DNA of 64,000 nt from Spironucleus salmonicida (lineage: Eukaryota > Fornicata > Diplomonadida > Hexamitidae): the NCBI GenBank assembly GCA_000497125.2, contig CM035321.1, positions 1,578,001 through 1,642,000 on the forward strand, given 5' to 3'. The notes beneath the pieces are model-generated. The model did no database searches. It worked only from the letters and a program-made list of their open reading frames with translations, and was not told the origin of the DNA. This document shows positions 12,195 to 19,869 of this stretch, in pieces. The position numbers were made by a program, and so were the translations under genes. Position 1 is the first letter of the stretch. Every line of letters starts with the position of its first letter.

Positions 12195-12356
12195 ATGAAA
12201 CTACACCCAAAAGAGATCGAAACCTCCATTTCACAGGAAAAGATCATCAGATTCAACGTATCCACACCAACTTTCGGTCAGACTGACAAGTACAATTTCA
12301 AGGACACGCCTCTGTAGCTGAAGCTAGAAGGCGTCGAGGAAATCGACGAGGAGTGA
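12195..12356 (+). CDS. hypothetical 53-aa acidic protein
   Basis: A short frame beginning MKLHPKEIETSISQEKIIRF and ending in an acidic EGVEEIDEE before TGA. Unlike the upstream DNA it is not AT-rich and uses codons such as GTC, GAC and CTG, like the adjacent CH-GTPase gene, which supports real coding. It ends 12 bp before the stop of that convergent gene. No family recognised. Confidence 0.55.
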
Positions 12357-12368
12357 TGCTTATTTTTT

Positions 12369-13433
12369 TCACTTGGCGTCCCTACTCGTGTAGAACTCCA
12401 GCCCCTCCAGCAGCTGCCTGACCCCGAGCCCCTTTTTTGCGCTTATGCTGTGGTAGACGAAGCTATTGAAGTCCTACTTGCCATTCTTCTCGATTACCTT
12501 CTGGATCATTTCGTGCGTGATCTCAGCCGTCTTATCGTCCGCCTTGCAACCGACCAGGATCACGTCAGGATTGCCGCACTTGTGCAGTAGTTTTAGGTAC
12601 TTCGGCAGCGCTTTGAAGCTCTTCAGATCATCGAATGCAAAGCACAGGAATACAAAGTTCGACCTGCAGATGTCGGCCGTTTCGTCGGACTCCTTGATCT
12701 CCAGTTTCAGGTTCGCGGGCTTCCCGTCCACCTGGTGCAGGTAGCTCCGCTCGAACACCGCCGGCACCTCCGAGAACTCAGCGCTGCCGGTGTGGATGCG
12801 CATTCCGAGCGTCGTCTTCCCGACCTTCTCGGCTCCCATGAGCAGGATCGCGCACTTGAACGTCGGGTAGGCCTTGAAGTCCGGCTCGTCGAACTGGAGC
12901 ACGTCGGAGGCGGTGGGCATTGGCATGGAAGGGGGAGCGTTTTGGGAGCTTGTGGAATTTTACTGATGCGGCTGTTCCTGTTGCTGCTACAACTGCTCTT
13001 CCACGACTACCTGCGCTGGGATGGACTGGGGAGGTGCTGCGGCGGAGGCCTGAACGATTTTCGGAGCGTAGGCGGGGAGCGGTTTTCCAGTGCCCTGCAG
13101 TATGGCTGAATCGCCTAGCTGGCTTTGGGCCGCGAGGATTTTCACCAGTTCGATGACGTCCAAAATGGCGTTTTTCTCGCCGTTCACAATGCCAAGCGGG
13201 CTCGCAAGGAACTTATCAGGGAGTTATTAGTTTCTGCAGAACTAGATGAAGTGCTGCATGTTCGCACCGTGGACGAAAATAATGTCACGGGCGTCCACCT
13301 TCGGGACCGCGTTGCTGACGATGAGGTTCGCCAGGTTGCACAAGACAACGCCTGACTTGATTGCTTCGTGGAAAGTGGGGGCTGAGACGTCAGGGAAAAT
13401 GGACTTCAGATACTCGAGAGCTTGGTCCGCCAT
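12369..13433 (-). CDS. CH domain fused to a Ras/Rho-like GTPase domain
   Basis: A 354-aa protein with two domains on one frame. Residues 1-105 are a calponin-homology domain (MADQALEYLKSIFP, then IKSGVVLCNLANLI and an ILDVIELVKIL end helix). A linker of about 65 residues rich in Ala/Pro/Gln follows. From residue 170 a small-GTPase domain begins: P-loop GAEKVGKTTL, a G4-like GCKADD and a G5-like ISAKKG. The G3 DxxG of switch II is not visible; the place holds ESDETADI, so hydrolysis may be weak or absent. The gene is moderately GC-rich, unlike its upstream neighbour. CH domains bind actin or microtubule partners; the fusion suggests a nucleotide-dependent cytoskeletal adaptor. I know of no standard family with this exact architecture. 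Confidence 0.82.
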
Positions 13434-13932
13434 TTAGCGATTTAGTTTTAAAGTATTTGTTTAACGTATAATATCACATACTGCTGGTGTACTTGGTATT
13501 TCCCTATAATGCTAGGAATTCCGTTCCAATACAGACTGAAATCGTAGTGATAGATAGAATAATAGGAGATATATTTGCCAATGAAAACAATATTTTATTT
13601 CGGTTATTTAGTGTATATAACCAATACTCCAAAAATGGACCTGATCGCCGAACTTTAGACACTATAGGTCCAGTGCGCATCTGGCCTCCTGGATATAAGC
13701 AAAAAGCTGCAGCTCAGCAATACTGCGCAGTAGAGCGTACTGGGAGCATCCCTGTCGAACACCCTAGGCCAGCTGGCACTGTTCTAGGATATTCCCGAGG
13801 TTGTGATGGACATTGACGAGGTCGACCTTACTAAAAGTGAGTTCAATCAGTGAACATGAGTACATAATTAAATAAATTAAGCAGTAAGTCTTCAAGCCTC
13901 GGGTTAAAATCTGATACGACTTTGCCTTCAAT
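12719..13932. repeat. tract A, first copy (direct repeat of 38717-39930)
   Basis: This 1214-bp block is repeated in the same orientation at 38717-39930 with constant offset 25998, no insertions or deletions, and about eight base differences by eye. It covers most of the CH-GTPase gene and the whole 72-aa gene. Sequence on both sides is unrelated or strongly diverged. Sharp edges inside an older duplication suggest recent gene conversion or copying. Confidence 0.9.
13635..13853 (+). CDS. hypothetical 72-aa protein (duplicated)
   Basis: The best coding frame between the CH-GTPase and flavodoxin genes, starting MDLIAELQTLQVQCASGLLD and ending SEFNQ and TGA. It is a helical, Leu/Gln-rich sequence (ISKKLQLSNTAQQSVLGASL) with in-frame TAG codons. 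An ATG at 13581 would add 18 residues. Two other frames over the same bases are also open but read as poor protein. It is divergent from the CH-GTPase gene, and an identical copy lies at 39633-39851. The helical, conserved look suggests a small complex subunit, which is inference. Confidence 0.5.
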
Positions 13933-13985
13933 ATAGCGTAGTAATTTTCATTCACATAAAAATAGTTTAGTTAACATTAATTCAA

Positions 13986-14498
13986 TCAATCAAAAGCTGA
14001 ACAAATTTAAGCTACTTTATCAGCACCATCTTCCGAATAATAAAAATCAGAACCTTAGTAATCCATACCAGTATATGTGCAGAGTGCATTCATTTAACAT
14101 TAAATAGACTCAGGAGTACCTAAGAACTCTTTGGTAAAATACTTAGCAGTAGCTCCAAGAGTGACGATGCATTTGAACTTTTTTCCATCTAATTTAGCAT
14201 TAGCCTTGGCAGCATATACGAAAGCAAAACCCATCGTAAAAACGCTCTCCATGAAAGCTCTTCCATAGGCTGGAATGCTATACCAGTACATGGGGTATGC
14301 AAATACAATTCTTTCATGTTAAATGATGAATTCCTGTTCGGCTTAAACCTCTTCAGGAGTGAATGATGTTCTCTTGTTATATATTGTGGAAATTTCACGA
14401 ATTGTGGTATTAGGCTTGGACTTAAGACAGTCTAGAATCTATCTACCTCTGATAGACTTTTCGGCTTATGGATGCATGAAATAAACCAGGGTCTTCAT
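13986..14498 (-). CDS. flavodoxin-fold NAD(P)H:quinone reductase-like protein
   Basis: A 170-aa protein of the Flavodoxin_2 type (MdaB/NQO/KefF-like). It starts MKTLVYFMHPQAEKS, the first strand and phosphate loop. A middle YPMYWYSIPA corresponds to the family's FP-x-YW-x-x-PA segment, followed by MGFAFVY. IVTLGAT resembles the later strand and loop near the flavin. Such proteins bind FMN or FAD and reduce quinones or similar acceptors using NAD(P)H; the N-terminus lacks a clear targeting signal. A paralogue of identical length lies at 39982-40494, roughly 70% identical by eye. Glutamines are written TAA/TAG in both. Substrate unknown. Confidence 0.75.
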
Positions 14499-14684
14499 TT
14501 TTTGTACAATTGTAAAATAGAAACCTATCTTATTAAGTCTTTTATTTATAATTAGTAAAAGTATACAAAATAATACGTATAGTTTGATCGTATTCTTTAT
14601 TTAGGAATCGAATCTGATAAACTTTGTATAGCTTCACGATACTATATCTAAATAACTCAATTTTAGTAAACATATATAAAGACA

Positions 14685-15571
14685 AAATCTTTAACTCAAA
14701 GTAATGCTTCTCACTTCCTGGCAACCATGTTGGCAAGACCTGCTGCTTGACCACCCTTAGCGATGGAGTCTCTGCCAGCCAGACCCTTACCTGATCCATC
14801 TGAGTTGAATCTGGCGGCGTGGGCGCCAGTAAAGCCGGCAGGATTGGTCATCCTGTCATAGACGGAGCCACCAGATGGGCCCTTGCACTTATCACGACCG
14901 GACTCAACACCTGACTCTTTGGGGACCGGTTTCGCAGCAGCGGCAGGCTTAGCAGCGGGCTTGACGGAGGCGCCACCTTCGGGGGCAACACCAAATCGGG
15001 CAGCGTGGGCGCCAGTAAAGCCGGCAGGATTGGTCATCCTGTCATATACGGAACCGCCTTCTGGACCCTTGCACTTGTCACGGGCCGTTGCGGTGCCAGT
15101 GGTGGAGCCGGAGTGGGCCTTAGGCTTTGCGGAGGCAGCAGCAGAGGTGACTGAGGCACCGCCCTGGGGAGCTTGGCCGAACCTGGCAGCGTGGGCGCCG
15201 GTAAAGCCTTCGGGGTTGGTCATTCTGTCATAGACGGAACCGCCTGCGGGAGCTTTGCACTTTTCACGATCAGTCATTCTTGAGGGAGCGTTAGATTTGG
15301 ACCAGAATTATTTAGTGCATATATGTATAAATTAATAGCCACAGGCTAGATCTAGACAATGCTAATTTTAGACTCGTAGAAATATTGAGAATCACATTAT
15401 ATTCACTATAGAAGCTGTTTTGAAAACTGAATAATAGTTTCATTATCCGGAGAATTTTAGTTAAATACTATTTTTAGAAACAAAAAACCATTGCCTATAC
15501 ATATTACTTAATGCTTACGCTGCATGGAAAAGTTATTCCATTCTAACTCAAGATATGTAATTTTTGGGAAA
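14685..15571. repeat. tract B, first copy (direct repeat of 40665-41551)
   Basis: An 887-bp block repeated in direct orientation at 40665-41551 with constant offset 25980. I see no differences between the copies by eye. It contains the entire TPPP-repeat gene plus about 290 bp of AT-rich upstream DNA. The flavodoxin genes just outside it are clearly diverged. Likely a recent conversion tract or a young duplication. Confidence 0.9.
14711..15277 (-). CDS. three-repeat TPPP/p25-alpha C-terminal-motif protein
   Basis: A 188-aa Ala/Gly/Lys-rich basic protein with three copies of the p25-alpha C-terminal signature (VYDRMTNPxGFTGAHAARF). Repeats begin at R4, R66 and R128, an exact 62-residue period. 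Only the last copy continues into the family's tail (SDGSGKGLAGRD). Linkers are Ala/Pro/Lys-rich. TPPP/p25 proteins bind and bundle tubulin, and the conserved motif is part of the region tied to that activity. Here there is no EF-hand-like core, so it resembles short or multi-repeat protist members. The gene is GC-rich with CAG-type codons. Three motifs may crosslink tubulin, which is inference. An identical copy lies at 40691-41257. Confidence 0.85.
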   Translation of the reverse strand: MTDREKCKAPAGGSVYDRMTNPEGFTGAHAARFGQAPQGGASVTSAAASAKPKAHSGSTTGTATARDKCKGPEGGSVYDRMTNPAGFTGAHAARFGVAPEGGASVKPAAKPAAAAKPVPKESGVESGRDKCKGPSGGSVYDRMTNPAGFTGAHAARFNSDGSGKGLAGRDSIAKGGQAAGLANMVARK

Positions 15572-16248
15572 TGTTGTCAATTAGTTTAAATTTATTTACG
15601 TTAATAATTGATGAGACCAGTAATATGACTTAAATTTCTAAAATATAAAGGCAACATGAAACTTAGAATACTATATTTTTATAACTTTAATAACTTTTAA
15701 GTCTGTTTGCATGATAAACTAAGCCAATTTTTTAAAATTTATTGTCTATACAATGTTTTTGGCTAAATTTCCAATATTCGTATAAACAAAAATTTAAATT
15801 ATTTCATTATTACTAGGATTAAAATTTTTCATAATTGAAATCTATTATAAGGTTTATTAGGAGAATTCCATAGCGTATCCATAACTGTAAATATTAAGTT
15901 AATATTTTGAGTAGTAACATCAATACGTAAAATTATTATTAATTTTACTATTACAGAAAATACATAAAAGTGAGGGATATAGCTTATTAAAATATTTAAT
16001 TGTTATTTAACACCATCAGATATTTCACTATTCTGATAGTAATAACTATTATTTTCTACCAAATTGTGATGCTTACATTATTTTGGCTTAATCTCGGGTA
16101 TCCTTATATTACTATTGTTTTAAAAAGTTGTATAATTTTTATTTTTCTAACTATTTAATACTCCATAACTATCATGATCAATGATGTTTGCTTATAAATT
16201 AGTACATAAACTTAATATTGCTCATATTTACTATAATAAAATATTGGG
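15278..16248. other. AT-rich intergenic stretch
   Basis: About 970 bp of very AT-rich sequence from the TPPP gene start to the left inverted-repeat arm. The first 294 bp are shared with the second copy (tract B); the rest is unique. No gene or repeat recognised. Confidence 0.6.
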
Positions 16249-16255
16249 TTTCAAA

Positions 16256-16534
16256 ATGATACCTCCTATGCCGACGCCCCTGAGGTTCGGGTGCCCCGCG
16301 AGGCCGAGCCATGCGCTGCACCACATCAGCCGCACCTCCGCGAACGAGTCCTTCAAGCAGCACGCCGTGCAGGCGCCGATCCCCCGCCCCGCGCGGTTCA
16401 AGCTGGACCTGCAGAAGCAGCGCTAGGTCTCGGACCTGCTGCTGGAGGAGGAGAACAGCTTCGAGCTGCTGCTGAGCCCCGTGCACTCCCGGAAGACGGC
16501 CTGGATGGAGTACCGGGCGGGCAAGGCCCAGTGA
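16256..16534 (+). CDS. conserved small protein, GC-rich paralogue of 43383-43643
   Basis: A 92-aa protein beginning MIPPMPTPLRFG. It uses one in-frame TAG (16423-16425) within KQR-TAG-VSDLL, and the frame continues to TGA, so the GC-rich arm follows the same genetic code. The AT-rich gene at 43383 encodes a gapless relative sharing ISRT-x-ANESFKQH and SFELLLSPV, more than half identical by eye. Both genes follow a TPPP gene in the same orientation. The conserved core, with no membrane helix, suggests a short binding protein. No known family recognised. The mirror copy is at 26013-26291. Confidence 0.75.
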
Positions 16535-16571
16535 GATATTGCGTATACAGTATAATATTGCCGCCTATTAA

Positions 16572-17129
16572 ATGGGACTCCTCGCCTCGGCCCAGAGTTT
16601 CGCGCTCTCCTACTTCCGCGGCGGCTTCGTGACCAGGCCGCACCGGGTGAAGCTCAACGACACCGTTGGCGTGCAGCGGGTGCTCTCCCATGCCACCGTG
16701 GACTACGCCAACCACTACGCGGGCAGCCGCTGCCCCTACGTCCCCACCCTGCAGCTCGCGGTGCAGGCGTTCCAGCTCGGCGCGCTCTGGCTGTGCTTCG
16801 GTCTGCCCATCCGCCGCGGGACGCCGTGGGCCGCCAAGCGCTGGCTCGTGCTGCTCGGGATCGCCCAGTGGTACGCCTGCGAGGCCCTCAAGCTCCCCTT
16901 CGAGACCCCTGAGCGCCACTACGTGTGCTGCGGGCGCCGGGAGCGCGTGGTGGGCCGGCTCAGCCGCGCCACGGGAGCCTACGCGCTGGAGGTGAACGGG
17001 ACGCCGGTGTGGTCGGGCAGCGTGGCCGGCCTCTTCGACGCGGAGGGCAACTTCCTCCTCGCGGCCTTCGACCCCGCGGGCAGGGCGGTGGCGTGCCAGC
17101 TGCAGACCGCCCATGCGAAGCGCGAGTGA
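16572..17129 (+). CDS. hypothetical 185-aa protein of the GC-rich arm
   Basis: An uninterrupted GC-rich frame from ATG to TGA, starting 37 bp after the preceding stop. Two hydrophobic stretches (AFQLGALWLCFGLPI near residue 70, then RWLVLLGIAQWYACEAL) may be membrane or buried helices. A C-terminal beta-like region contains YVCCGRRERVVGRL and ends with a basic tail. The N-terminus (MGLLASAQSFALSYFRGG) could be a targeting or amphipathic helix. Codons end almost always in G or C. I do not recognise the family. The exact mirror copy lies at 25418-25975. Confidence 0.65.
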   Translation: MGLLASAQSFALSYFRGGFVTRPHRVKLNDTVGVQRVLSHATVDYANHYAGSRCPYVPTLQLAVQAFQLGALWLCFGLPIRRGTPWAAKRWLVLLGIAQWYACEALKLPFETPERHYVCCGRRERVVGRLSRATGAYALEVNGTPVWSGSVAGLFDAEGNFLLAAFDPAGRAVACQLQTAHAKRE

Positions 17130-17276
17130 GGTCATACACTTTGGGGTGGAGTGGTCATACACTTCGGTTGCTGCTATCGGCCCGGAACGGGTATAATACG
17201 GCCATTTGGGTATTTTTCTATTTCCGGAACCGCGCTTCGGGGAGTACTCGGACCGGTCTCGGCCGGCCGCTCCACA
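17130..17276 (+). promoter_or_regulatory. probable promoter region with a 12-bp direct repeat
   Basis: The 147-bp gap is the longest in the arm. GGTCATACACTT occurs twice (17130-17141 and 17153-17164), 23 bp apart start to start, followed by an AT-rich islet (GGGTATAATACGGCC) and a T-rich run before the Myb gene. Repeated half-sites plus a TATA-like islet suggest a control region, but this is inference. The same sequence is mirrored at 25271-25417. Confidence 0.3.
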
Positions 17277-17738
17277 ATGACCGATTTCTTCTACGACCCC
17301 TTCGAGCTGTCCTTCGGCCTCGCGCCCGACAGCGGCCTCTACAGCGCCCCGCGCTCGGATCCGCCTTCCGCGTGCTCCCCGCGCTCGGAGCAGGCAGCCC
17401 CGTGCTCCCCGCAGCGCGTGCCCTGGGGCGCCCCCGAGTCCGAGCTGCTCGCGGTCCTCGCCAGCAACCGGGAGCTCACCTACGCGCAGATCGCGGAGCA
17501 CCTCAACGGCCGCTTCCGCAACGGCCGCGACGGCAAGCAGTGCCAGCAGCGGTGGAGCCGCACGCAGAACCCCGCCATCGTCAAGGGCCGCTGGGCCGCC
17601 GCCGAGGACCTCCGGCTCGTGGAGCTCGCGGAGCGGCTGTGCAACGTGCCCAAGCGCATCCACGCCGCGATGCCGCAGCGCTCGGTGGCCCAGATCAAGC
17701 TGCGGCTCGGGAAGCTGGGGCGGCCGTGCTGCGAGTGA
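17277..17738 (+). CDS. two-repeat Myb (R2R3-like) protein
   Basis: A 153-aa protein. After a Ser/Pro-rich N-terminus of about 45 residues there are two tandem Myb/SANT repeats. The first has PWGAPESELLAVLA, TYAQIAEHL and KQCQQRW. The second begins KGRWAAAEDLRLVELA and ends SVAQIKLRLGKL. The link between repeats (RWSRTQNPAIVKGRW) has the classic Myb NP-x-[IV]-x-KGRW form. Myb repeats of this kind bind DNA, so this is a likely sequence-specific transcription factor. Its gene lies behind the repeated promoter element. The first-repeat tryptophans are partly substituted. The mirror copy is at 24809-25270. Confidence 0.82.
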   Translation: MTDFFYDPFELSFGLAPDSGLYSAPRSDPPSACSPRSEQAAPCSPQRVPWGAPESELLAVLASNRELTYAQIAEHLNGRFRNGRDGKQCQQRWSRTQNPAIVKGRWAAAEDLRLVELAERLCNVPKRIHAAMPQRSVAQIKLRLGKLGRPCCE

Positions 17739-17776
17739 GGGCTTTGCGCACTGCGGTTAGGAACGGCCCGCTCCGA

Positions 17777-17896
17777 ATGGACCCCGAGGCGCGCCTCTTC
17801 CGCGCGAACCAGGCCGCCATGCGCCCCCTGCAGGACCTCCAGCGCATCGTGGACCGCGAGCTGCGCCGGGCCTCCCGCTGGCTGCGCGGCATCTGA
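17777..17896 (+). CDS. possible 39-aa basic helical protein
   Basis: A short GC-rich frame beginning MDPEARLFRANQAAM and ending in TGA, 38 bp after the Myb stop and 15 bp before the next ATG. It is Arg/Leu-rich, a plausible amphipathic helix. A longer open frame in the same phase extends far upstream but overlaps the other genes, so the short ATG version is preferred. It may be a real micro-protein or a leader. Confidence 0.35.
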   Translation: MDPEARLFRANQAAMRPLQDLQRIVDRELRRASRWLRGI

Positions 17897-17911
17897 GTGA
17901 CCCTTCCTTTA

Positions 17912-18721
17912 ATGCTAGCGGTGCTGGGGCTCCACCTCGCAGCGCGCTCCGCCGTGGTCCAGCAGGGAGAGCCGGTGCTGCTGAGCGTGGGCGGCCACGG
18001 CGGCAGGCCCTTCCGCGTCCTCTCGGCCCCCGAGGCCTCCTGCGCCCAGGTAGCCGGCATGGGCCTCTTCGCCTGCGCCCCGCCGCCAGGGGCCGCGCGC
18101 CTCACCTTCTCGCTCTTCTTCGAGGACCCCGCCGCCCAGCACACCCTGCACTTCCTGGTCGTGGAGGTCCGCCCCCGCGGCTCCTTCCTGCTCTCGCTCC
18201 CGGTGCCCTACCTCCCCAACGGGCCCTCCGACCGCTGCCCCCCGGCCACCGAGGCCGCATTCCGCGCCATGCTGCAGACCACCCGGCAGGGCGACGCCGG
18301 CCGACCCGACCAGCGCCTGCGAGCCTACCGCGCCGTCGTGGCCGCCACCGTGTTCGAGCTGTCCTGCGCGGACCTCAGCGCCCACATCGCCGAGGGCGCT
18401 TTGCTGGTGCGCCGCATCCCGGGACGCCTCGCCGACCCCGCCCGGTACCTGCTGCTCGCTGGGGCGCACCAGCTCCCGCGCTGGCCCCTAGACGGCCGCA
18501 CCCCCCTTCCTGTGGTCAGGTCCCGCCGCGGCGTCGACCTGGTGGCCCTCGAGGCGCTCGCGGCTGCGAAGTACGGCCTTCCCTACCACAGGGACCCTCG
18601 GGGCGCCCTGATGCTCGCGGGTCTGGGCGCCGCCGCACTGCTGGGCATCATCCTCACCGCAGCCATAGCCATCATGCGCTCGCACCGGCCGGGGAGGCCA
18701 GGCCCAGGGCCCGCCGAGTGA
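17912..18721 (+). CDS. predicted secreted or type I membrane protein, 269 aa
   Basis: The N-terminus (MLAVLGLHLAARSA) reads as a cleavable signal peptide. A beta-rich lumenal or extracellular region of about 215 residues follows with several cysteines. Near the C-terminus a hydrophobic stretch (LMLAGLGAAALLGIILTAA) precedes a short Arg/Pro-rich cytoplasmic tail ending GPAE. This is a single-pass surface or endomembrane protein. I see no known domain. The two base differences between the arms that I noticed fall here, changing Thr to Ile and Asp to Gly in the mirror copy at 23826-24635. Confidence 0.7.
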   Translation: MLAVLGLHLAARSAVVQQGEPVLLSVGGHGGRPFRVLSAPEASCAQVAGMGLFACAPPPGAARLTFSLFFEDPAAQHTLHFLVVEVRPRGSFLLSLPVPYLPNGPSDRCPPATEAAFRAMLQTTRQGDAGRPDQRLRAYRAVVAATVFELSCADLSAHIAEGALLVRRIPGRLADPARYLLLAGAHQLPRWPLDGRTPLPVVRSRRGVDLVALEALAAAKYGLPYHRDPRGALMLAGLGAAALLGIILTAAIAIMRSHRPGRPGPGPAE

Positions 18722-18729
18722 CAAGGACT

Positions 18730-18779
18730 TCACTAGCATGCTTCCAAAGCCATTTCTAAATATTTTACGGCCTCAAAAT
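18730..18779 (-). pseudogene. orphan copy of the coiled-coil gene's last 16 codons
   Basis: These 50 bp are the reverse complement of 23768-23817 and encode, on the minus strand, FEAVKYLEMALEACQ and TGA, the true C-terminus of the spacer coiled-coil protein. Here they are not attached to the rest of that gene. They lie within the arm identity, so they were copied with the arm or become joined when the spacer is inverted. Confidence 0.85.
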
Positions 18780-18864
18780 TTTCCTACTTTTAATATTCTA
18801 TTTTAATAGCTTATTATTATACGTTAATGATATATTTATTTTTCACTCCAAATTTCTTCCAAAA

Positions 18865-19758
18865 ATGTAACCTCCCACGCTCATAGAGTGCTTTAAAGGA
18901 CACAACAAGCCAATCCGCTGCCTCGCCTTTAACCCAGACGGAAACCAAATATGCACGGCGTCTGACGAAAATGCGGTACTGGCGTGGAATTTGACGCCCC
19001 CGATTCGTGCGTTTAAGTACATCGGCCACACTGGTCCGGTGCTCTCCTGTGCATACTCGTCCGACAACCTCCTAGTAACGTCTTCCGCTGACCAGACGAT
19101 AAGAATCTGGGCCCCAAACGTCCGCGGTGACTCGATTTTCAAAAAAGTTCATTCTAAGCCTGTCCGCTCAGTGCACATTTCCTCTGACAACCGCCTGATC
19201 TGCACCGCTTCAGACGACAAATCCATCAAAATCTTCGACGCAGAACTCAACTTCCGCGCCACGCTATCAGGCCACGCAAATTGGGTCCGCTGCGCCCAAT
19301 TCTCTCCCGATTTGCGGCTTATCGCCTCTGTTTCGGACGACATGTCACTCCGAATTTGGGATTTGAGGAGCCAAAATCAAGTACTTTGTATTAGCGCAGA
19401 TAATGGATTGTGCCAGAATCCAGTGAAGATCAAGTTTACGAGCGACGGAAATTGCGTCGCGGTTTGCGGGTTCCAGGACGTGCAGATTTGGGACGTGAGG
19501 AGCGCGCAATTGCTGCAGCATTACGCCTGTTCGAGCGGTCAAATTAGCGACATTGCGTTCGGGATGAACGACGGATTTTTGGCAGCCGCTGGAGTGGAAG
19601 GGTTGAAGCTTTTGGACGTAAAAAGAGGCAGGGTGCTCTACACCGTGAAAGGGCACGAGGGGCCCGTCACAGCTGTAGCTTTCAGTAGTGATGGGAGTGT
19701 TGTGGCTAGCGGGGGTCAAGATGGCAGAGTCATGCTGTTTGAAATTGTGGTGGAGTGA
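18865..19758 (+). CDS. POC1: POC1-like centriole WD40 protein
   Basis: A 297-aa seven-bladed WD40 propeller spanning the whole protein. It starts with an FKGHNKPIRCLAF blade; characteristic POC1 pieces follow (IRAFKYIGHTGPVLSCAYS, RIWAPNVRGDS, HANWVRCAQFSPD, LQHYACSSGQISDIAF and a final GHEGPVTAVAFSSDG). POC1 is a core centriole/basal-body protein that stabilises the triplet microtubules. Animal POC1 has an extra C-terminal coiled-coil tail; this one stops right after the propeller, so it looks like the propeller-only form or a truncation. The gene is moderately GC-rich with CAG-style codons, next to the AT-rich coiled-coil gene it precedes by 111 bp. Confidence 0.87.
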
Positions 19759-19869
19759 AAGGGAAAGATATATTGTTTAAAATGTATAATAATGTGTATA
19801 TAGATTTTCAAAATTGGAAGGTAACTGTATATGAAAGTATTATATATAATAAATGTAAAATAATCAGAA

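Larger units (their letters stand above)
16249..18779 (+). repeat. left arm of 2531-bp GC-rich inverted repeat
   Basis: The arm matches the reverse complement of 23768-26298 over its full 2531 bp with no insertions or deletions and only about two base differences that I found, both in the membrane-protein gene. Most of it is strikingly GC-rich (one 60-base line is 77% G+C) inside very AT-rich DNA. It carries five same-strand genes plus, at its inner edge, 50 AT-rich bases that are the mirrored 3' end of the spacer's coiled-coil gene. There are no transposase genes, and no terminal repeats or target-site duplications at the edges that I can see. Confidence 0.95.

Noticed and set aside
13487-13816. 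109-aa frame between the CH-GTPase and flavodoxin genes
   Set aside because: Another frame over the same bases gives a more protein-like helical sequence ending at TGA.
16398-17663. Long antisense open frame (421 codons) across the left GC arm, with mirror at 24884-26149
   Set aside because: High GC removes stop codons, so antisense frames stay open by chance. It overlaps three better-supported genes on the other strand and has a low-complexity Arg/Ala/Gly composition.
16925-17896. 323-codon Arg/Ala/Gly-rich frame on the plus strand
   Set aside because: It overlaps the 185-aa and Myb genes in another frame and is explained by GC-rich codon structure. Only its last 39 codons, from an internal ATG, are kept as a doubtful small gene.
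16249-18779. GC arm as recent bacterial DNA
   Set aside because: The arm uses an in-frame TAG as Gln, contains a eukaryotic-type R2R3 Myb and has an AT-rich paralogue in the same genome.
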